Source: Bacteroidota bacterium (lineage in GTDB: Bacteria; Bacteroidota; Bacteroidia; Flavobacteriales_F; PHOS-HE28). From it: a DNA stretch of 47,511 bases. The position numbers and the translations under genes are program-made. This document shows positions 7,660-14,137 of this stretch, piece after piece. The DNA is taken from NCBI GenBank assembly GCA_018267055.1, contig JAFDZF010000008.1, positions 1-47,511 on the forward strand. The letters are read 5' to 3'. The notes under the pieces are model-generated. The model was not told where the DNA came from. It saw only the letters and a list, made by a program, of their open reading frames with translations, and made no database searches. How positions within the stretch are numbered: position 1 is the stretch's first letter; every line of letters begins with the position of its first letter.

Positions 7660-9057
7660 TCAGAACACCTGCCCGATCCCGAAGAAGAGGAGCTTGTCCT
7701 CCCGCGAGATCCCATGGTCGACGAAGAGCACGGTGCTCTGGTTCCATGCGATGCGCAGGCCGGCGCCGTAGGAGGTACGTGTATGCGCCAGGTCCAGGTC
7801 CTGCCAGCGATCGCGCACCGTGCCCGCATCGAAGAAGGGGGCTACGCCGATGCCGAACCGTTGCCGGCCAAGCAGGATCTCCGCCAGGCGCACACGCAGC
7901 TCCACGTTCGCGAACCAGAGCGAACGCGCCAGGAAACGATTGGCCCGGTAGCCCCGCAACGACTGCTTCCCACCGAGCGCATTGATGCTGCCGTCCGGGC
8001 TCCATTGGTCCTGGAACTCGAAGAACGGCGCTTCCCCGCCGAAGATGTTGCCCGCCCCGATGCGCCCGGCCAGCACGGTGCGCGGGCCGATGGGCAGCCT
8101 GCGGTACGCCCGCCCCTGCACGAACAGCTTGTTGAAGGTGTACCGGGAGCCGATGGCGGGCGAGGAATACTCGTTCGCCACCTCCACGTAGCACCCCTTC
8201 GTGGGGTCGGGCTCGAAGTCCCGCGTGTCATACATCAGCGCCGTCTGCACGATGGAGATCCAGCCGCCGGCCAGCCCGAAGGCCCGCCCCTGGTCGAAGT
8301 CCCGGCGCAGCAGCGAGGTGCCATTGGGGGCGGTGACCTCCTCGCCCGTCACCGGGTGGAGCGCATCGGTCGCCAGGCCCTCGAACGTGGCGTAGCTCAG
8401 GTGCTGGATCTCGTAGCCGCCCATGACGTGCCAGCGCCCCTGCCTCCCCAAGGCATGGTCCGCCTTCAGGTCCAGCATGAACTCGGTCTCGCGGAACCGG
8501 TTGGAGAGCGCATCGCTCACCCGATGGGCCTCACCGGGTCCGCCGGGCCGCACCGTCCGGCGCGCTTCATCATAGGAGGCATAGGTGGTGTAGCCCGGAT
8601 GGCCGGGCGGCGCGGAAGGGAGCCGCAGGGGACCGAGCGTGGCTTCGGTGAGGCCGAAATACAGGTTGGCCGGGTTCTGCTGGGCCTTCAGGTCCACCTT
8701 GAAGCGCCAGCGCGTGCCGCGGTAATAGGGCAGGTCCAGCGACAGCGCCAGCTCGCGGGCAGGGCTGGTATAGTAGGCCGCATTGGCCTTCAGCTTCGCC
8801 AGGTAGGGCGTGTAGGCGAACCGGGGATCGTTCCGGGCACCGTTCCAGTAGATGTTGCCGCGGATACCGAACCCGAAGCCCGTCACCGGGTCGGAGGACA
8901 GGTCGGGAAGGCCCGTGAAGAAGGTGCCCTCGCGTTTCTTCTGCAGGTCGGCATCGCCCATGCGTCGCGACCGCATGAACGTGAGCGTATCATCCACCTG
9001 GGCGAACAGGCCGCCGGCCAGGGAGAACAAGGGCACCACGATCGCGCGCTTCCGCAT
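7660..9057 (-). CDS. Omp85-family outer-membrane beta-barrel protein without visible POTRA domains
   Basis: The 465-residue protein starts with a signal peptide (MRKRAIVVPLFSLAGGLFAQ). After only about 30 residues it enters a run of amphipathic beta-strands that continues to the C-terminus. The C-terminal strand ends in Phe (LLFFGIGQVF), as in outer-membrane barrels. Features typical of the bacterial surface antigen/D15 barrel include GFGFGIRGNIYWNG near the first strand, GGKQSLRGYRANRF (the RGY motif of the lid loop) and FDAGTV. BamA and TamA carry several POTRA domains before the barrel, and none fits here. It therefore resembles the N-terminally minimal Omp85 proteins reported from Bacteroidota. 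The role is unknown: lipid or protein insertion, or transport. The ATG at 9057 suits the signal peptide. Confidence 0.85.
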   Translation of the reverse strand: MRKRAIVVPLFSLAGGLFAQVDDTLTFMRSRRMGDADLQKKREGTFFTGLPDLSSDPVTGFGFGIRGNIYWNGARNDPRFAYTPYLAKLKANAAYYTSPARELALSLDLPYYRGTRWRFKVDLKAQQNPANLYFGLTEATLGPLRLPSAPPGHPGYTTYASYDEARRTVRPGGPGEAHRVSDALSNRFRETEFMLDLKADHALGRQGRWHVMGGYEIQHLSYATFEGLATDALHPVTGEEVTAPNGTSLLRRDFDQGRAFGLAGGWISIVQTALMYDTRDFEPDPTKGCYVEVANEYSSPAIGSRYTFNKLFVQGRAYRRLPIGPRTVLAGRIGAGNIFGGEAPFFEFQDQWSPDGSINALGGKQSLRGYRANRFLARSLWFANVELRVRLAEILLGRQRFGIGVAPFFDAGTVRDRWQDLDLAHTRTSYGAGLRIAWNQSTVLFVDHGISREDKLLFFGIGQVF

Positions 9058-9061
9058 GCCG

Positions 9062-9069
9062 CAAAGCAT
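9062..9069 (-). promoter_or_regulatory. Possible -7 box 4 nt before the Omp85 gene
   Basis: On the minus strand the bases read ATGCTTTG, followed by CGGC and the start codon. The CTTTGCGGCATGCG context is identical to that before the response-regulator gene at 12734, although the first two bases deviate from the consensus TA. Confidence 0.3.
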
Positions 9070-9171
9070 GGGCGCGATCCGGAAGAAAACCTGAAGACGG
9101 CGCGGCTCCGGGGCGGACCCCGCCGATCCCGGCCGTGTCACCCCGAGAGATCGGGGCGTGGGTGCCGGCTC

Positions 9172-9543
9172 TTACGTGTGCGGGGCGATCCTCCGGCCCA
9201 GCCACCAATGCCCCAGGTAGAACACCGCGGGCAGTCCCCACAGCCAGAAGGCGGTAGGCAGCAGGTCGGGCCGCAGCGCGAAGAGGCCGGCCAGGCTGAT
9301 CAACACCAATACCCCGCCCGGCAGCTCCCACCGGTACGCCAGGGCCAGGCCCACGATGGTGCACACCGGGAAGAACAGGAACGCCGCACGCTCGCTCGCC
9401 GAGCTGAAGCGCATCCCCTGGGGGCCGTTCGCGTTCCCCACGAGATGCCCCACCAGCATCCACAGCAGGAACGCGAGCACGAGGGAGCCACTGATGAGCG
9501 CGAGCCCGCGCAACAGGCGAAGGGAGCTGGACCGATCGTTCAT
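9172..9543 (-). CDS. Small integral membrane protein of unknown function
   Basis: The 123-residue protein has four probable transmembrane helices at about residues 12-32, 50-68, 73-92 and 98-115. The loops are short and the C-terminus is basic (WWLGRRIAPHT). No family is recognised with confidence. The ATG at 9543 is preferred because a -7-like box TATCTTCG lies 22 nt upstream; an in-frame ATG at 9564 would sit on that box. It lies between the Omp85 gene and the coiled-coil protein gene, all on the minus strand but with gaps of 114 and 172 nt, so cotranscription is not obvious. Confidence 0.7.
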   Translation of the reverse strand: MNDRSSSLRLLRGLALISGSLVLAFLLWMLVGHLVGNANGPQGMRFSSASERAAFLFFPVCTIVGLALAYRWELPGGVLVLISLAGLFALRPDLLPTAFWLWGLPAVFYLGHWWLGRRIAPHT

Positions 9544-9565
9544 GGGCAGGCCGATGGAAGGCATC

Positions 9566-9573
9566 CGAAGATA
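9566..9573 (-). promoter_or_regulatory. Candidate -7 box for the small membrane protein gene
   Basis: The minus strand reads TATCTTCG, close to TAnnTTTG, 22 nt before the ATG at 9543. Confidence 0.4.
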
Positions 9574-9650
9574 GGACGCCCCTTCCCATCCAGGATACGG
9601 CCCCTCATCCCGCCGGAGTAGGGAAGGCCGGCCCTTCGCCGGATCCCCTG

Positions 9651-9689
9651 AAAAGGGAAGGGGGCGCGCCCTTGGACGGGCGGCCCCCC
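9651..9689 (-). terminator. Probable intrinsic terminator of the coiled-coil protein gene
   Basis: Read on the minus strand, a GC-rich stem (GGGGGCCGCCC pairing imperfectly with GGGCGCGCCCCC) is followed by TTCCCTTTTC. It starts about 27 nt after the stop codon of the gene that ends at 9716. Confidence 0.6.
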
Positions 9690-9715
9690 TCTCACGGCCG
9701 GGCGACCACACACCT

Positions 9716-10600
9716 TCACCTTAAGTTGAGCAGGACCGTGTTCACGTACGCACCTCCCGTCATCACGTCGATCCTGTATGTGCCCGGCTTCAATTTTTCA
9801 GTGGGGGTGAACGCAAGGTGCACGCGGGCGGCGCGCTCACCCGCAGCACTCATCGGCATCAGGTCGATGGAAGCCATCGGCTCCCCCTCCACCGCATCGA
9901 TGGTGGTGCTGATGCGGGGGTCGGCCCCTTCGTAGCGATGGCCGTCGGGGGCGATGATGAGGAAGGACGTCCCCCGGGCCATGTCCTGCGGCAGGTCGAA
10001 GGCCATGCGGATCTGCCGAGTGCGGCGTGCCAGCACGGTCAGCTTCCCCTTCCGTCCGCGCAGGGCGTCCACCTCCGCGTTGTTCACCATCTGCGCGGCC
10101 GTCCGGTGCTCCTCCAGCGTGGCGGCGAGCGCGTCCCGTTCGCGCGTCATCCTGTCCAGCTGCGCCTGCAGGTCCTGCTCGTGGCTCCGCGTGGCGTTCA
10201 CCTGGGCCTCCAGGTCCTGCTTCAGCGTGCGCAGCTCGGCCACCTCCTTCGCGAGGTTGCGGCCCTTGCGCGCGTCCCGCTCCAGGCCGTTGGCGTGGGC
10301 GATGGCCTCCTGCACCCGGCGGCGCAGGTCCGCCGCTTCGTTCCCCGCCTCGGCCAGGTCGGCATCGGTGGTGCTCAGGCGGCCGTTGAGGTCGACGATC
10401 CGCTTTTCCAGCTGCAGCTTCTCGGCGAACAGCCGCTCGATGTGGAGCTTGTCCTGGTCCAGGGTGCTGGAGAGCCCCGTATTGGTGCTCCACAGGTAGG
10501 CGGTGGTGCCGGCCGCCAGCAGCGTGAGCAGGGCGAGCGCCGCGATGGCCACGCGGGTACGTCCTTCGCCGCGTCCGGTACGATCACTGGATGTGTTCAT
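9716..10600 (-). CDS. Membrane-anchored coiled-coil protein, unknown function
   Basis: The 294-residue protein has a basic N-terminus and one transmembrane helix at about 17-37 (RVAIAALALLTLLAAGTTAY). A long charged coiled coil follows at about 45-185, rich in Glu, Arg, Leu and Gln. A C-terminal beta-rich domain of about 105 residues ends in YRIDVMTGGAYVNTVLLNLR. The topology suggests a rod anchored in the inner membrane with its head in the periplasm. No family is recognised. The gene lies 89 nt downstream of the two-component kinase gene on the same strand and could be part of that operon or its regulon, which is inference. The ATG at 10600 gives the short positive N-terminus expected before a membrane helix. 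A terminator-like hairpin follows. Confidence 0.75.
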   Translation of the reverse strand: MNTSSDRTGRGEGRTRVAIAALALLTLLAAGTTAYLWSTNTGLSSTLDQDKLHIERLFAEKLQLEKRIVDLNGRLSTTDADLAEAGNEAADLRRRVQEAIAHANGLERDARKGRNLAKEVAELRTLKQDLEAQVNATRSHEQDLQAQLDRMTRERDALAATLEEHRTAAQMVNNAEVDALRGRKGKLTVLARRTRQIRMAFDLPQDMARGTSFLIIAPDGHRYEGADPRISTTIDAVEGEPMASIDLMPMSAAGERAARVHLAFTPTEKLKPGTYRIDVMTGGAYVNTVLLNLR

Positions 10601-10689
10601 GGCACGTTCGTGATTTGGTGCGGTACAAAGCACCGCCCACCGGATGAAGGCCGCCGGAAAGCCGGATGAAAAAGCGATGAAAACGGGGA

Positions 10690-12057
10690 TCAGGCCGCCT
10701 TGGGCAGGTGCACCGTGAAGCGCGCACCGCGACCGGTGTCGGACACCAGGGTGATACGGCCGTTGTGCAGCTCGGCGATGCGCAGGGCCAGGGAAAGCCC
10801 GATGCCATGCCCCTTCGCCCCGCCGGTATTGGTGGTGCGGTAGAAGGGCTGGAACACCCGCTCCTGTTCGCCGGGCGCGATGCCCGGACCCTTGTCCTCC
10901 ACCACCACCTGCAGCTCGTCGGCGCCGGTGCGCAGCGTCACCTGGGCGCGATGGTCGGGTGCGTACTTGCACGCATTGTCCACCAGGTTGGTCACCAGCG
11001 AGCGCAGGAGGGTCTCGTTGCCGGCCACGAGCAGGTCGGCCTCGTCCTCCACCTCCTCCATGTCGATGTGCACCAGGTAGCGCGGGTCGATGCGCCGCAC
11101 CTCGGTGCGGGCCGCCCAGAGCACTTCGTCCAGGCGCACGGGAACGAAGGTGGAGGCCGGCGCCCTGTTCTCCGCCTGGGCCATCAGCAGCAGGCGGTCG
11201 GCCAGGCGGTTGAGGGCGTGCATGTCGTCGAGCACCGAGCGCAGCGCCGTGGCGTACCCTTCGGGCGTGCGCGCTTTCAGCAGCAGCACCTCGAGCTGCC
11301 CGGAGATGGAGGTGAGCGGCGTGCGCAGCTCGTGGCTCGCGTTGGCGATGAAGTCGCGCTGGGAGCGGAAGGTGACCTGCAGGCGGTCGAGCAGCTCATT
11401 GAAGGAGCGCGCCAACTGGGCCAGCTCGTCCTTCTCGTTGCTCGCGCTCACCCGGCGGGAGAGGTCGGCGCCGCTGATCTCGCGGATGTCACTGATGAGC
11501 CGCTGCACGGGGAAGAGCGCGCGCTGCGCATAGAAGCGGCCCACCAGGAAGAGCAGGACCAGGCCGGCCAGGAAGGTGCCGAGCATCACGCGGCCCTGGT
11601 TGCGCAGCTTGCTCCGGCCATAGATATCGTGGCCCGAGGCCACCACCACGAAGCGGTCGTACCGGTCGGCGAAGAGGAACGCCACCTCCTCGCGCTTGCC
11701 GACCTCGCGCCGCTGCTCCCCATCGAGCCGCACCTGGTCCAGCAGGGCGGGATCGAGGCTGTCGGGCGCGTGCGTGCCCAGGCGGAAGATCTCCTTGTTG
11801 TGATGGTCGAAGATCCGGATCACCTCCTCCGGCAGGCGCACGGGGTTGTCCCCCTCGATCTTGGCCAGCAGCTGCGGGTTCACCTCCTCCACCTGGATGA
11901 GCAGCTTGGCCATGTTGGTGCCGCGGTCCTTCAGGCGGCCCATGAACTCATCCGCGCGGTAGTCGGCGGAGAGCATGTACACCACGATGAAGGCGACGCC
12001 CAGGATGAGGGAGGCCAGCAGGAGGAACTGGACGGCCAGCCGGGTGCGGATCGTCAT
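10690..12057 (-). CDS. Two-component sensor histidine kinase (HAMP/HisKA/HATPase)
   Basis: The 455-residue protein has a first transmembrane helix at about 8-30, a periplasmic domain of ~130 residues, a second helix near 170-190 (VMLGTFLAGLVLLFLVGRF) and a HAMP linker. The HisKA motif IANASHELRTPLTS carries phosphoacceptor His242. The ATPase domain shows the N box NLVDNACKYAP, G1 motif DKGPGIAPGEQ and G2 region GAKGHGIGLSLA. Its layout matches CusS-like sensors, but no metal-binding signature is clear in the periplasmic part. Its ATG overlaps the stop of the upstream regulator by four bases, so the pair is coupled. Confidence 0.95.
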   Translation of the reverse strand: MTIRTRLAVQFLLLASLILGVAFIVVYMLSADYRADEFMGRLKDRGTNMAKLLIQVEEVNPQLLAKIEGDNPVRLPEEVIRIFDHHNKEIFRLGTHAPDSLDPALLDQVRLDGEQRREVGKREEVAFLFADRYDRFVVVASGHDIYGRSKLRNQGRVMLGTFLAGLVLLFLVGRFYAQRALFPVQRLISDIREISGADLSRRVSASNEKDELAQLARSFNELLDRLQVTFRSQRDFIANASHELRTPLTSISGQLEVLLLKARTPEGYATALRSVLDDMHALNRLADRLLLMAQAENRAPASTFVPVRLDEVLWAARTEVRRIDPRYLVHIDMEEVEDEADLLVAGNETLLRSLVTNLVDNACKYAPDHRAQVTLRTGADELQVVVEDKGPGIAPGEQERVFQPFYRTTNTGGAKGHGIGLSLALRIAELHNGRITLVSDTGRGARFTVHLPKAA

Positions 12058-12734
12058 GGCCGTGCGGTGAGCATGTAGCCCATCCCCACGCGCGTGTGGA
12101 TCAGCTTGGGCTCGAAATCCTTGTCCACCTTCTTGCGCACCAGCTTGATGTAGGCGTCCACCACGTTGGTGCCGGTATCGAAGTCGATGTCCCACACGCG
12201 CTCGCTGATCTGCGCGCGCGACAGCACGCGTTCGGCGTTGCGCATCAGGTATTCGAGCAGGGCGAACTCCTTCGCGGTGAGCGCGATGCGCTGCCCGCCA
12301 CGCACGGCCTCCTTCTTCGCCAGGTCGAGCTCGAGGTCGTGGTAGGTGAGCTTCTCGGCCTGCTCGTGCAGCGCCGACGCGCGCCGGGTGAGCGAGCGGA
12401 TGCGCGCCAGCAGCTCCTTGAACTCGAACGGCTTCACCAGGTAGTCGTCCGCTCCGGCGTCCAGGCCGGTCACCTTGTCCTCCGTGGTGCCCAAGGCCGT
12501 CAGCATCAGGATGGGCATGGCGCCTCCCCCCTGCCGGATCGCGCGGCACACCTCGGTGCCGTTCATGCCGGGCATCACCACGTCGAGCATCACCAGGTCG
12601 GGCGCTTCCTGCAGGGCGAGCCGCCGGCCCATGGGGCCATCGTAGGCGCTCAGCACCTCATAGCCGCTCTCCTCCAGGCCCTGCTTCAGGAAGGCGGCCA
12701 CCTTCGGTTCGTCCTCCACCACCAGGATACGCAT
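12054..12734 (-). CDS. OmpR/PhoB-family response regulator
   Basis: The 226-residue protein has a receiver domain (residues 1-115) with acidic pair VEDE, phosphoacceptor Asp51 in DLVMLDVVMPG, switch Thr in MLTALG and Lys of YLVKPFE. A winged-helix DNA-binding domain fills about 125-222, with recognition-region sequence SRAQISERVWD and closing YIKLVRKKVD. It is the first gene of the pair with the HAMP kinase. The start at 12734 lies only four bases after a TAGCTTTG box, so its mRNA is probably leaderless. Family knowledge: it binds direct repeats near target promoters; autoregulation is plausible but not shown. Confidence 0.95.
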   Translation of the reverse strand: MRILVVEDEPKVAAFLKQGLEESGYEVLSAYDGPMGRRLALQEAPDLVMLDVVMPGMNGTEVCRAIRQGGGAMPILMLTALGTTEDKVTGLDAGADDYLVKPFEFKELLARIRSLTRRASALHEQAEKLTYHDLELDLAKKEAVRGGQRIALTAKEFALLEYLMRNAERVLSRAQISERVWDIDFDTGTNVVDAYIKLVRKKVDKDFEPKLIHTRVGMGYMLTARP

Positions 12735-12738
12735 GCCG

Positions 12739-12746
12739 CAAAGCTA
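12739..12746 (-). promoter_or_regulatory. -7 box 4 nt before the response-regulator gene (leaderless mRNA candidate)
   Basis: The minus strand reads TAGCTTTG, a full match to TAnnTTTG, followed by CGGC and ATG. A transcript starting at the usual distance from this box would begin at or next to the start codon. Confidence 0.6.
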
Positions 12747-12768
12747 CCCGACCGTTCCGGCGCCCGCA

Positions 12769-13179
12769 TCAGGCCCGCTTGGAGCGCATCGCCTTCACCT
12801 GCTCCAGCCGCTCATCCTTGGCCAGCCGCTCATACTCCGGCGAACCCAGCGGCACCAGCGCGATGCGGCCCCGGGCATCGCTGTGCACCCCGAAGCCATA
12901 GCGCTTGGTGAGCGGCGAGGCCCGCATGCAGGGCTGCCCCTTGGAGAAGAACGCCGCACGGGCCGCCTCCCGCTCGCTTTCCGGGATGCCCTGGCGCTCC
13001 GCATGCACGGTGAAAAGCACATCGTCCGAGGTGAGCGCGTACGGGCGGTCGTGCAGCAGCGTGAACTGGTGCTCGGCCACGGAGGGCCCGCCCGCCTTCG
13101 ACGCGGGCACCTCGGCCTTGTCCACCGGGCAGTCGTCCGCAACGGCGATGAAGGTGTTCGTGTAGTTCGTGGTGTGCAT
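12769..13179 (-). CDS. DUF6157-family protein
   Basis: The 136-residue soluble protein opens with MHTTNYTNTFIAVADDCPV, the hallmark N-terminus of this small family as I recall it. HQFTLLHDRPYALTSDDVLF and a conserved middle section with GQPCMRASPLTKRYGFG follow. Its C-terminus is Lys/Arg-rich. The function is unknown. The gene is monocistronic by context and diverges from the methyltransferase gene at 13274. Its promoter probably uses TAGCTTCG, 19 nt upstream of the ATG. Confidence 0.88.
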   Translation of the reverse strand: MHTTNYTNTFIAVADDCPVDKAEVPASKAGGPSVAEHQFTLLHDRPYALTSDDVLFTVHAERQGIPESEREAARAAFFSKGQPCMRASPLTKRYGFGVHSDARGRIALVPLGSPEYERLAKDERLEQVKAMRSKRA

Positions 13180-13198
13180 GGGAGGGCCGGGAAGGACA

Positions 13199-13206
13199 CG
13201 AAGCTA
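13199..13206 (-). promoter_or_regulatory. Candidate -7 box for the DUF6157 gene
   Basis: The minus strand reads TAGCTTCG, 19 nt before the ATG at 13179. The opposing box for the divergent gene starts 25 nt further on. Confidence 0.45.
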
Positions 13207-13230
13207 ACAGCGGCCATCGGCGGGATCGCT

Positions 13231-13238
13231 GACCTTTG
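13231..13238 (+). promoter_or_regulatory. Candidate -7 box for the LCMT-like methyltransferase gene
   Basis: GACCTTTG differs from TAnnTTTG only in the first base and lies 35 nt before the ATG at 13274. Confidence 0.4.
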
Positions 13239-13273
13239 TCCGCCGTCCGGCCCCAGCGACGGACGGCCCGCAC

Positions 13274-14131
13274 ATGCGCGAGAACGGATACAGCCGCACC
13301 GCGATGATGGTGGCCATGCGCCGCGCGGCGCACCAGCTCTTCGATGCCCGGCCCCTGGTGCTGGACGACCCGTACGCCGTGCCCATCATCGGTCCCGAGG
13401 CGGAGGCCCGGCTGGGCAGTATGCGGCCCCACGGCCGCGTCGCGCGCGTGGGCCGGGCCTTCATGGTGGCGCGCAGCCGCTTCGCGGAAGAAACCTTGGC
13501 GCGCGCGGTGCGGAACGGCGTGCATCAGTACGTGGTGCTGGGCGCGGGACTGGACACCTTCGCGTACCGCAACCCCTTCCCGGCGGGCACGCTGCGCGTG
13601 TTCGAGGTGGACCATCCGGCCACGCAGGCATGGAAGCGCGAGAAGCTGACGAAGGCCGGCATCCGGATCCCCGCCGACGTGACCTACGTGCCGGTGGACT
13701 TCGAGCGGCGGACGCTGGCCGAAGGGTTGGCGGCCGCAGGGTTCGACCCGAGCGCGCCGGCGTTCTTCTCGTGGCTGGGGGTGGTGATGTACCTGAGCGA
13801 AGAGGCCATCGCCACCACGTTCCGCTACATCGCCGAACGCCCCGCGGGCAGCGGCCTGGCCCTGGACTACAGCATGCCCGCGGCCGCATTGAGCTGGGTG
13901 GAGCGGCTCATCCGCTGGTCCATGGCACGGCGCGTGGCCAAGGCCGGCGAGCCCTTCCGCAGCTTCTTCACCCCCGCGACCATGCGCGCCCTGCTGGAGC
14001 GCGCGGGGCTGGAGCCGGTGGAGGACCTGGGGCCGCCGGAGATGAACGCGCGCTACTTCCACGACCGCACGGACGGCCTGCGCGCCGAAGGGCGGTCGTT
14101 CCACGTGGTGAGCGCGGAGGTGCGGCCCTGA
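13274..14131 (+). CDS. SAM-dependent methyltransferase, leucine carboxyl methyltransferase (LCMT/PPM1) type
   Basis: The 285-residue protein carries the family signatures: the N-terminal YSRTAMMVAMRRAAHQ region, DDPYAVPIIG, the SAM-binding motif YVVLGAGLDTFAYR, FEVDHPATQAWKREKL and the later FFSWLGVVMYLSEEA. Family knowledge: bacterial members methylate carboxyl groups of small molecules, or have unknown targets, in the O-methyltransferase group related to TIGR00027. The substrate is not deducible here. The gene stands alone between the divergent DUF6157 gene and the convergent ABC exporter gene, whose stop is only six bases away. Confidence 0.9.
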   Translation: MRENGYSRTAMMVAMRRAAHQLFDARPLVLDDPYAVPIIGPEAEARLGSMRPHGRVARVGRAFMVARSRFAEETLARAVRNGVHQYVVLGAGLDTFAYRNPFPAGTLRVFEVDHPATQAWKREKLTKAGIRIPADVTYVPVDFERRTLAEGLAAAGFDPSAPAFFSWLGVVMYLSEEAIATTFRYIAERPAGSGLALDYSMPAAALSWVERLIRWSMARRVAKAGEPFRSFFTPATMRALLERAGLEPVEDLGPPEMNARYFHDRTDGLRAEGRSFHVVSAEVRP

Positions 14132-14137
14132 TCCGCC

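Noticed and set aside
7057-9621. An 854-codon open frame on the plus strand opposite the Omp85 and methyltransferase genes
   Set aside because: Its product is low-complexity Arg/Gly/His/Gln sequence without any domain, and it crosses two well-supported genes. High third-position GC in the real genes removes stop codons on the other strand.
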